From Klebsormidium nitens (Eukaryota; Streptophyta; Klebsormidiophyceae; Klebsormidiales; Klebsormidiaceae): DNA of 64,000 nucleotides. Positions 37,049-48,500 of this stretch are shown piece after piece. Position numbers and translations under genes: made by a program. A model generated the notes under the pieces. It had not been told where the DNA came from. It searched no databases and saw nothing but the letters and a program-made list of their open reading frames with translations. Location: the NCBI GenBank assembly GCA_000708835.1, contig DF237200.1, positions 1 to 64,000 of the forward strand, written 5' to 3'. Numbering within the stretch: position 1 is the first letter of the stretch; each line of letters starts with the position of its first letter.

Positions 37049-39315
37049 CAAGCGCACGGAGCCATATTTCGGCTTTCAAATGTGTTATATCCTTAATGTG
37101 CTGATGTGCTTTGCCAGTGCTTGCCAAGTGTACTGATGCTGGCGCTGTATTTCAGCTACTTCTGTCCTTCCATTGTCTTCTCTGACGATCTGGGGTCAAA
37201 TCTCGGAGCGGAGAGAAACTGCACCTTTGAACTCCTTGAACCCATTCTCCGTTCGGTTTCAAGGCCCGCTCATTCTACTTCAAACACGGTCCGGTCTACG
37301 TTCTTCACAAAGTAATCTGAGACGATTGCTGTTATTGTCTCTGGCAAACACTCTGATAGCTTCTCGATGACAGCGAGAGACATATATTTGTACCTTCTGA
37401 GAACTTTTTGTATGTTTCCTCAGTCGATGATACTGTTTGATCCCCATCCCGTTCAGGTGGAAGCCTTAATGCGGAAAGCTAGACTTCTAGACCTTGCAGG
37501 GGCGCCTGAGGTCATTGAACGGACTGTGCGTGAGATCAACAAACGGGCGATTGTCATGAGGAACTCAGTAGCATGTGCAGTGCCATTGAAGGTGGACCTT
37601 TTGTCCAGTTCCAGGCCTTTCGAAGTTTGATTGAAATGCAAGTCAACCAATCTGCTCGATTTGTGATGCCTTTCTAGCTATTCTGTAGCTAGATTGGATA
37701 AGATGCGTTTATGATCATTTCAAAGAGATTCGTACGCTCCAAACCTTCCTTCCAAATGAGGCCGTCAAATGAGTGTTGAAAACAACACGGTCTCGCATCT
37801 TGTCAAGAGCCAGAGTGCCATCATGGCGGGATGTATTCAACATACGAAGTTGCCATATATGAATGTCTGATGACGCTTGCCAGCCTGCATGGCCGGGTAG
37901 GCCGACTTTGAAAACTCTGAGCTGCCACGTAACAGAGGATATCAGTTGAGTTGATCCGCGGTTAGTACAACATGTGGTTGCAAGCGCCTCTAAAGCAAAG
38001 CTTAGGCTGGAGCTGGCCGTCGTGGATTGCACACAGCCATAGTTGCATGCTGGAATATCTGGATCACCGTCTTTGGAACTGCAGGGGATAACGCGTTCCG
38101 CATGTGCCCAGGATATCGATCGACTATGATTAGTGAATATGCGTATACGAAGTCTACGTAGTGTTCACAAACATCCAACTATAATCCTAAATCGAGGGGC
38201 CCGGATGACAACAATCGTAAAGTTGATCATGACAGTATGCAATGAACAGCGCATGCTAGGGGCTGCCCGGCCCCGCGTTCCGCAGTTGCCTAGCTTGGTA
38301 CTGCTTCATTGCCAACTTCAGAACATGCGCGGCATCAAGTCCAAATGAACTCCTAGCTCGCACCGGCCAGCAATTAATACTTTGCCGTAGATACGAATCT
38401 AGATGCAACAAATTTCATATGACTGTCTCGAGGCCCACATGCGGGCACTCTGGGTGATGGTTGACTCGGATGTTTAGTGAAGGATGACGTGGACATGAAT
38501 CAACCGCAGGTTCTGAGACCCGCCGGCTGAACGCCCACAAGGCTTTTGAATGTTGCAACCGCGCTCGTCTAAAGTAAAGCTGCCGGCCGACTGCGAGCTC
38601 ATCCGAAAAATGATCGAAGGAATCTAGTCAGCAGAATCTCGTGAAGCATTTGCATGGAAACGGGTCTAAGCAAACCGACATCCATATGTTCCTCCTTTAC
38701 AGGACCTATTCTCACGCGCTAACTTCTACCTACTCAAAAGTCGCTCAAGCGGTCTGTGAAACCTAAGCAGTCTCCGCTTAGATCCTCTCCGCAAAACCAA
38801 AGTACACCTACGGGAGCAGTAGCATGCATATACACACACGGGCTACGGGGGGTACGAAGCACGGCTCCTGCGGCGGGATTGCCTTGACGCGCTACCACCG
38901 ACTCTCCTCGCGTCTACGAATCTCCACCTTCCCAACTCTCGAGGCCTACCTAACGAAACCTGATTATCAACACAGCAAGTGGCCAGTAGGAGGAAGCCAC
39001 GTGGCTTGTCTACGCTGGGGGGAATCGAGTCCTACATCCGAGAGCCCAGTAAGCAACGCGCGATGTTGATGCAAGCACCAAACCTTCAAACACACCCGCC
39101 CACCTCTTAGGCCTTCGACGCCCCTCGTCAAACTCTACTGATCGCTTCTGGAGCGTTATGCACTTCGTCCGCCAGCATCAACGCACGAGAGCGGGATCGA
39201 AAACTTGTAAGGAAGAAGTCACTCGCGCCCGTTCGACAGCGACGCTTCGTTCATCCCTTCGAAAGCGACCACTCAAGTCAACCCGTTTTCCCCCGCGGAC
39301 CGAACTTCCCTAACC
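37049..39315. other. Intergenic, no gene recognised
   Basis: About 2.3 kb without a supportable gene. An 87-codon plus-strand frame at 37367-37630 has a plausible helical stretch (VEALMRKARLLDLAGAPEVI) and could be a relic exon, but has no recognisable family. The 37.7-38.7 kb part is AT-leaning with scattered palindromes and a small GC-rich patch near 38255-38280. Confidence 0.45.
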
Positions 39316-39501
39316 GAAACCCGCAGCCACGCTCCCCCCCCAGATTGAGAATGCAGCATCTTCCTATGGAGACCCAGGGCGTTACACTCTGCCCCCCGAA
39401 ACTTGCAGCCACGCGCCCCTCATGGTTTGGGAATGTAGCGTCTTTCCAAGGGAGCCTAGAGCTTTCCCCCCCCTGAAACCCGCAGCCACGCCCGGCCCCC
39501 C
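39316..39501 (-). repeat. 80-bp tandem repeat in 3' flank of coiled-coil gene
   Basis: Three imperfect copies of a unit of about 80 bases start with gaaacccgcagccacg-type sequence at 39316, 39398 and 39476, each followed or preceded by C-runs of 6-8 bases. They lie directly beyond the stop codon at 39502, so probably in the 3' untranslated region. The phrase ccctaacc, which includes the complement of the stop region, recurs near 39308. Confidence 0.75.
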
Positions 39502-42500
39502 CTAACCAAGGCTGTACCGATTGTTCCCCCGCAGGGTCCCCGCCGACTTGGGCCGCTGCGTCTGCTGCTTCGGCGAAGCCGCCACCGACATCCGGTTCGG
39601 CCCCCCCGGACTAGACGCGCCGCTCCCCGTGCGCACGGGCGGGTCCAACGGCCCCGAGAACTGCTTCAGGATCTGGTTGCGCCGCTCCTGCGAGTGCTCC
39701 AATTGGAATCCAAGCCCCGACCCGCCCACGAGCTGTGGGCCCGAGGGGCTACGTGGCGACTCCCGGTTGGACAGCAGGATCTCCGGGCGGACGCGGGCCT
39801 GGGAGGAGGACACGGTGGAGCGCTCGCTGGACAGCTCGGTGATGCGGCCCTTGGGCGCGGGCAGCGCGAGCTCGCCGCCGGAGCGGTCCGCGAAGTTGTC
39901 GCCCGAGGCGGAGGTGTGGGAGTTGCCGGACTGCAGAGAAAAGAAAGTGAGGTTGGTTGAAGTGCGCAACAGCTTCTCTGGTTATCTGCCGACCAGCGAT
40001 CTGGTCTCTGCGAGCTCCTGCACATGATTCACGTCGAATGCTGCGGTGAACGAGGGTTCAGAATCCTGTCGCGACAATTCTAGCAGCATGTGGACGACGA
40101 ACACACTGATTAAGCTGTTTCTGGGTCGCCCACGTAGCGAAATGCACGTGCAGGTGACACATTAAACAGGCGGGTAGGATGCTCGGAAGACCTCCAGCGC
40201 AGTCGAAAACGTGGGCTTTGAATTGAACTCCGCCTGTGCAGGTCCGAGTTTCAAGTATACAAAGGGCGACAAAAAAGTTTCTCCGCGTTCTGGCCGGCCA
40301 ACATAACAATTCGTAGGTGCCAAGCATAGAACCGGAGCCGTTCGTTAACCCGGTTCAACGCATCAAACGGCTCACATTCTTCAGCCAGACTTTCCTAAGG
40401 CAGCCAGCTCTAGAAGATGCCCATCCGACCAAAAACGGGCAAGCTTTTCAGCGTCCAAAAGATTTGCCCTGAATGCTCGGTGCGCTCTGGGCCAGCCTCT
40501 CACCTCCGAATCCGAGCCGTCGTCGTGTATCCTCCGTCGAATCTCCGACTCACGGAAGACGAGGCCGCGGGACTGGGACAGCTGCTGCGTCAGGTAGTCG
40601 GAGCCGCCCGTCTCGAGGCTGCGAAAAGAGGGCGGTGTGAATGAGCACCAGGAGACTGCAACGGGGCTCGTTGTTCCGCAACGTGAATGGACCCCAGAAG
40701 CATGCTCTAAATCGAGTGCCCAATGAGTGTTTTGATTTGAGGACCAGAAGGAAGTGGGAAGGAGCACCGGCAGCGTCGCGTAGCATCACTGAAGAAGGTT
40801 TGACAGAGTACAGTTTGGATGCGAGGTCTGGACAAATGCTGGGTGACCAGAAACGCAGAAAAGGAGCTGGGATGCACACCTGAACCAAAAGTGAAAGGGA
40901 AAAGCGGCTTAGATTGGCACGTCAGAAACGGAGCAAGTTGCACAATCATGCGGACGTTTACTCCAGCCGATCCACAACACCAATCGTCGTCGAAACACGC
41001 CATCAGTAGGCGCACTCCAAGCCCGTCTCCCAAACGGCTCAAACCATGCTTGGCAAAGCTCAGGCTTGACTGTCAATCTGGAGCATCCTCTATTTTCCCG
41101 TTAACACTATTCTGAGGCTCAAAACCTTTCTTTATACTGCAGTCCATATCAAACCAAAACTCCAAGAACCTCACCTACCGAAGTTGCGGCTGAGATGCTA
41201 TGGCCCCCAAAACCATCCATCAAAAATCACAACTTGCAGGCTTGATTGATTCAGGACCGAAGCCAGGTTTAAAATTCGAATCAACCCATCACCGAGATCC
41301 TCAGCCAAAGCACAATTCGAACCCCTCACTTGGCGAAGTTGAGGCTGAAGTGCCGGCCCAACTGCGGCTGCAGCAGCTCCCATTGCTCGCTTGTCACTTC
41401 ACCAGACTCTACTCTCTTGTTCTCAAAACCGCCAACAAAGCACAAAACTTGCACACCATTACTAAAAGAAAAATTTCTCACTTGGCGAAGTTGAGGCTGA
41501 AATGCCGTCCCAGTTGGGGCTGCGGCTGAGGCGCGTTTGCGGCGGCCGCATACGCGCGCCCCTTGAGCAGGCCCGGGATGGCGGGCGCGGCCGCCTGGCT
41601 GATGTTCTCAACGCTCGCGCGCATCGTCTGGCTGCGCATGCGCTCCGCCTGGAGAACCTCCTGCGCCTCCGAGAGGGCCTGCTGCTGCTGGGCCAGCGCG
41701 CGCTCCAGGGCGCTCATGTTGCCGTGGACCATCTTCTCGATCTGGAGAAGAAAATAAGAATAGATTGTAAATCTGACTTAACTCGTGATGTTTTAGCTGT
41801 GGAATATTTTCTCGACCTGGGAGGTTGAGATAAGAAGGGTATTTTTATGGGGGAGAAAACATTCGAACGGGAGGATTGTTGCGGCTGGGCCCGCGCGCTC
41901 GAGGGCGCTCATGTTGCCGTGAACCATCTTCTCGATCTGGAGTGAAGCAGGAACAAATCAATAAATCCGACTTGACTCGTACTCTTATAGCTGTAGACTT
42001 TTTTCTCGCCCTGGGAGGTTAAGAGAAGAAGGTTCATTTCTAATGGGGGGAGAGAATATTCAAACGGGAAGATTGTTGCGGCTGGGCCACCGCGCGCTCA
42101 AGGGTGCTCATGTTGCCATGGACCATCTTCTCGATCTGGGGGAAAAAAGAAAGCGAGGAATGTCCATAAAGGTAGTGATTCGGCTATGGACCACCTGCTT
42201 AATGGGGGGGTAATTAAACAAAGACTTGTTTTGGCCTGCTGCTGCTGGGCCAGCGCGGGCTTGAGTGCGCTCATGTTGCCGTGCACCATCTGCTCAATCT
42301 GCAAGGAAGAGACATCGATAAGTCAAGACGTCATTTGTGTATCGAGAGAGCATTGCTTGACCTGGGTGAGACAGCGGACTCCGTGAGGTCGCTTGATCTG
42401 GTTCTGGACGCTACGCCGAAAGGAGAGGGGAAGAAAGAGCTGCGCGAGCACCCAATCAAGCGGACTTATCTTCCTGTAGACCCGTAGAGGTAAAAGAGAT

Positions 42501-45500
42501 TAGACTTCTGAAGAACGGGGAAAAGAGCAGTTCGCAGAAGGTCAAAGTGAGCTTCTTCAACCTAGCAAAGACCACAAATGAACCGACTTCTATCAGTCAG
42601 TCGTTCCTTGTTGAACTGTGAGCGACGCACTCAGGGGAAACCACCAAAACAAACAAAGGCTGGCAGTCAATGATTCAGCATCTAGTGGACAATCAACGAT
42701 TCCCAAAAAGCGAGACCCACCTCGTCGTTTTTCTTCTTCTCTTCCATAATCTGCTGCACCGTCGCCGCAAGTTCCTCCTCGTACAGATTTCTGCACAGCG
42801 CCAACTTTTTACTTCAGCAGGTTTCGACTTGAAGACTGGAACACCCGGAGCGCCGTGGGCGCATCATGGTTAGAAGCACATGACTAGTACCGCATATAAA
42901 AGTATCTGCAAGATTGACAGACCGCAGACTACAAGGGTCCAAGCCCGAAGACCGAACCCATAAATACAGACCTAACTTTTGCTGGGCACAAATTCAACCT
43001 TCGGCGCATTTTGGTCTTGAGCAATTTTGCAGCGCCTACGTGCGCTCCTCTTTTTCGCCTGCTGACGCCCAAAGCCAGAGTCCCGAAGATTTGACCACAG
43101 TCAAGAAGTTCCGAACCGGACGCCTGACTGCCAAACCCACCTGGTCTCGAGCAGTTTCTGCAGCGCCTGCGTGCGCTCCTCGCTCCCAATGATGATCCCC
43201 GCGCGCTGCCGCGCCGCCTGCTGCTTCACCTCCTGGATCTGCTGCTGCAGCCGCGAGTTGCCCTCCTCGAGCAAGCCCAGGTTCAGCTCCTCGAACTCGT
43301 CGGGGGACGGCGCCGGGCCGCGGGGCTGCAAAAGATGGTTCAAAGAGGAAGTTCAGCAAACGCTGACAATTATGCTTTGCACTCGTTAAGGCAATCAAGT
43401 TTGATTATCAATCAAGTCCGGTAGGGGACGGCGCTGGGCCGGTGGCTGCAGAAGATGGTTTGAAAGAGGGTTCAGGAAACTTGATATTTACCACCACCGG
43501 ATGCATCTTTCAGCAGGCTCCTCTAACTCGTCGGAAAGGGCGCTGCGCCACAAGTGGCGAGAGAACAGGAGAAACAGGCTAAGCACAGCTACAAAGCTCT
43601 CGCAAAGAATCATGTAAGGTCGGGTTGCGCCCTCGATCAGGTCCACAAGCAGGCCCACCGACCAGGTTCAAGAAGACCACCCGACAACAAGCGAACGTGA
43701 GTGCCGGACTCAGGCAATACATGCAGAGCAGCAAGATCCTGTCGACTTAGAAGAGATACAGTATACAAGCCATCCACTGCGGCTTTTCCTATGCCGTTGA
43801 CAAAAGTCTTTTCTCGGACGACGTTCTCTGCAATGCTGGTTACCCCTCAAGCACCACTCGAAGCAATTATTTTGAAGCTTTCGACGTCCATTCCATCCTC
43901 GTTTCAACAGTATCGACTGTCTGTCACGGAGAAGGGCTGAGGCACGGCTGCTGACTCACCGACATGGCTGCTTCTAAAGCAATCTCTCCGATAGCATTTG
44001 CAAGCTTGAGCTCGAGCATCGACCTGCAACATAAGGAAAAAGCAACGGATGAAACCGCATTTACGATCAACAGCATGCGAAAGAAAGACTGAGAGACTGC
44101 GCAAACAGGAACAGTCCTTCGCAGAAAAGGTAAGCTTCCAATCCTGCTTGACCCAATGTCCGTATAACATTCTTTTCGCCACAAAAGCCTTCTCCCGGGC
44201 TCCAGACTTGACGTCGGTTGTGCAGACCGAATTCAAACCGCTACAAAACGGGCACTCCACACAGCTCCTCCTTCATTCGCTGGAGCTGCGCCTCTGGTGT
44301 GGCCGCTTTGGTGCTCTTCTGCTTCTCTCATTTGGCGCGCTTCTACTCATCCCAATATTTAGATATCCGAGATCCTGAAACCCTGGTCTTAAACCCCTCA
44401 CCTCTCCTCCTTAAGCCGCTGGAGTTGTTCCTCTGGCGTCGCTACCTTGGTATGCCTCTACGTTCTGAAGTCCGCCATCTCTTGCTCCTTCCAAATCCAA
44501 AACCCTTTTGTTTAAAAAGCTTTTAGACTGGAAATCCTCGTCTTCTAAAACCCTCACCTCTCCTCCTTGAGCCGCTCGAGTTGTGCCTCTGGCGTCGCCG
44601 CCTTGGTGTCCCTCTGCTTCTCCAGGTCCGTCAGCTCCTGCTTCATGCGGTTGATGTCCCCCTCTAGTTGCGCCTGCTCGGGGTTCACTGCCGGCTTGAA
44701 CGCCCCGGCCGCCTTCTGAGCCATCAGGCGCGCGAGGTCCTCCTCGAGTTGTGCCCTGGAAGAAGGGAGGAGGGAAACTTTGAGATCCTAAAAGGCCCTC
44801 TCAGTACAGAAGGGTTTGCAAAAGGTTAAGAGAGAGCGATGAGGACGCGGTCGCCCTGGCCCCTTCTTCAAGATGAGCAGCACAAGGCGAATTCAAGCAA
44901 CGCCCTGCAAAATCCCAGATCGTGACGTTGGCACTCAAAAGCTATGTTCGATGGCTTAGCAGCGGCAGAGACTTGCTGGGCCCAAAAGCGACACCGCAAG
45001 GGCGATCTGAACCTCCAGGAAACTAGAGTGCCAACTTTGTGCTCACCGGTCCCAAGCCGATGCTCCAACGACAACAGCTTTCAAGACCCTTTTTGCGAAG
45101 GGTCGAACCCTCTCCCTCCATAAAAGTCAACTCTTAAGCAATCGCCTTTCAACCACTTCCGCATTCCTCTACCTAACCAACTTTCTGCACCCTCACCGCG
45201 TCTCCTGCAGCTCCCAGATCTTCTCAGCCGCGCCCTCGGCCTCCCGCGCCGACTCCAGCGTGCCGACGAGCTCCTCTTTGGTCCTCTTCATCTTCGCCAC
45301 TTCGTCTTCCAGCTGCCGGATCTCGGCGTCCTCTTTCCCGCGGTTCCCGTCGGGGAATCCCCCTCGCTGCCCGGCCGTGAACGTCGACCGCATCGAGCGC
45401 TGCAGCGAGACCTTGCGCTGCAGCTGGGTAATGTCCGCCTCTAGTTGCGCGCGCTTGGCGTGCAGCATCCGCTTCTGCCGGTCGGCATCGGCGCTGTTCC

Positions 45501-48500
45501 CAGCCTGCGTGAGGGGGAGGAAATGCAGGGGCGGCTCAGAATTGGCAGCAAGAAACACAACGTACCCCGAAATGCATTTCTAAACGAGATTGTTGCGCAG
45601 TGGGCGATTGCTTTGACTGGCATCAACGCTCTGCTCAGTGTGCGTGGTCAAAGGTTGCGGGGTGACCTTGAATGGATGCAGGCGTTGCTCAAATTAGTCG
45701 GGTACGATTCGGGTCATTAGAAACACATTCGTGGTATTCTCAGTCCCAACGCTGATGTTCCTGGCTTACTGGATGGAGGTTGCACATCAAGGTACGACAG
45801 AACTGTACGAATCGTTTACAAGCTCGAAGGAAGAACAGGTGGCAGCATAGAAATCACTTCTCTTAGGTAACCTCAGCTTCAGCCTAGACTTCAATACAAC
45901 CGAGGAGTCTGATAGGGCTCATTGGAACACCGGATTGAAGTCAGAGAATTCGTTTCGGACGCTTCGACCAAGAGCCTCAACCTGGTCCGAAGCGAAGGAG
46001 AAATCTGCATCAAAAGCTTCAATCACAGACGCAAACACTGGTCCTTACACTGGGGATTACCACCGACCTTAACGACCAGACTTCTTCACGCAACATCGAT
46101 CTGTTGCCTCGAGACAAGCCCCTGGCAACATTAGAAAGTGGCAGTTTTGATCAAAACAAAAGCCAAGCGCGTTCAGACTCACCTTTTGGTTCAAGCTCGC
46201 TTGCAAGCTCTCCTTCTCTTTTTCCAGCTTGCTTACCATCTCCCTGCATGCATTGGAGTGCACCGTTCAGAATCATTCAAAAATTTAGGCTGAGCTTCTT
46301 CCCCCCAAACATTGCTGGCGTGTTCTGTGCTGTTCCCTTGAGGACGACAAAGCGGGCAACGTTGTGATGTTCAGCCTGTTTGAAACCAAAGATCCACATT
46401 GGAGCAACGAAAACAGTGGTGCGGGCTTTGGTTATGCTGACAATGAAAGACGACCCAAACCCGTTTGCTGCAAACATCTGGTCGGAAAGGACAGCAGAAC
46501 CCTCCAAAACACCATCCGAATCCAGGTCCAACGTCCGTAGCACATTCCAGATGACACCTGAAGCACTTCCCGTGACATCTGGCCCGAAAGAAATGCTTCT
46601 CAAAATCCGTCTCGAGTCTGTTTCCTGATATTCGCAGCCTCCTCGGCCCACTAATCACAATCTCGGAGCCCTTCGCAAACCCCTCAAGCGGCATACCGAT
46701 CCAGACCACACAGGTTCTCCAACCAGACCCAAAACACTACAGCCTCAACATCCGAACTCACCGCTCAGCGTCGTCATCATTCCCCCAGAAGATCACCTCC
46801 TGTCCCGCTTTCACTTCCTTCCCGCGCCCCTTCACCTCCCCGTTCTCAGCCATCTTCGCAGTCTCCGACCCGAGCGCACTCTCAAACTCGTCTCCGGCCA
46901 GCACTCGCTCGAGCACGGTGTCAAGCACCGGGTCCAGCCTCTCCAGGGAACTCCGTCCGAAATCGTTTGGCACTGTGCGGGACCCGTCCGAGTTACTCCG
47001 GCTGCCGTCCGGTCGGCGAGCGTGGCCGTCCGAGGGCCGTCCGATGGCGTCCGAATGCCGTCCTTGTGCTTCGGAGTGACGTCCCGTGCCGTCCGGTTGC
47101 CGTCCGGGTGCGTTTGTAGCACGGTTGATTGCGCTCGAATCCAGGCTCCGGGAAGACTGCTCGCGGCTCTTCTTCTCCCAGGCTTTCTGCGACGCCGCAA
47201 GCGCGTCGTCCCCCCTCCCCCCTCGGGGGGTCGCCTTCCCTTTAGGAGTGGGGCTGTTGCCCCGCCCCCCACTCCACTCCTCCTCGTCAAAGTCCGGGAT
47301 CGATAGGTACGGCGTCTTGACGTCCGCCTGGTTTGGCCTCGCCTTTTCCGCAGGAAGCTTCTCCTTTTCCTGAACCGGTCTCGGTTCGGGACTCCTGGCG
47401 TCGTCTCGAGGGCTGCGAGACGACTTCTTGGGCTCGGGGCTCATGCCCTTGCGCGCCTCCCGCAAGTGGACCTCGGCCATCTTGATGAGGCCGTCGAGGT
47501 CCATCCCTGCGGCGCCGAATGCGCCAAAGAGCTCTGCAGAAAATGACTCAAATGATTGAGGCTTCTGTCAGACGTGTTACTACCAGGGGCGATTGTAGTT
47601 CCGAACCAGAAAATTCTGGTTTGGTGTCACCGTTTTCAATTTGTGCTGCCAGTGCTGTCCACTGCGTGATCGAACTTAGTTGGCAACGGGCGTTATACCT
47701 GGATAATCCAATTACAGGAGGCGAAGCACAGGTGTGGAGGGACTTTCTCGAAGCAACACGAAGTGGCCAATTTGTAGGTGCTGACCAGGCGCATTGACTG
47801 TGGAGAATGCCTCCAGATGCATATTGCATCTCAAGGATGCATGATTTGAAAGAGAAAGAGTCTCTTGTCCTGCCTTCTGCCAGCAACATGTGCTTGCAGG
47901 TGAAAGGCGTGCGCAAACAAAGGGTTCCTTTACAAGCTGTGTTCATTCAAGAGCAATCAATTCGTTTCCTCGGAAGCTTGGCACCGGAACCGACGTTTGG
48001 CGAATCTACACAGGCAGTCTGGCATCGGACTCTGCTGATTCAGGAAGCACAAGTGGCACAGTTGTGTCTTCCGAGTTGCCTTCCGTACTGATTCCGAGAG
48101 TTTGCAGCACGTTACAGTCTGATGGGGTTCTAGAGTCTTCAGATCTCTTGCATTATCTTGCAGAATGAACGCCAGGGCTTCAAGCTTAGTTGAAACCTCT
48201 CGGCGCTTTTCTGACGTGGTTGGCAAAACCATGGGACTTACAGAGGGGAAGATTAGTTGCAGAACCTGATCAAATCAAGAAACTCTGCACATTGCTCTTA
48301 TCTACTATAGTGTCTGGCAGTATGCCTTACTTTTTTGGCAGCGGCCCAAAAAACAGTTGAAGGGGCACACAACCATGTAAGCAAAAGCAACAAAACAAAC
48401 CAGAAGCAAAGGAAAAAAATCTTGAGTCAAAACAAGAAGCAGCAGTTGCAATTTACCGACACTCACCGTCAGTATCCGACGTCTGCAGAATCTCTGCAGC

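Noticed and set aside
37367-37630. Possible relic of a polymerase-type or other exon
   Set aside because: A helical stretch and a final VPLKVDLL recall the end of family A DNA polymerases only weakly; no catalytic motif is present.
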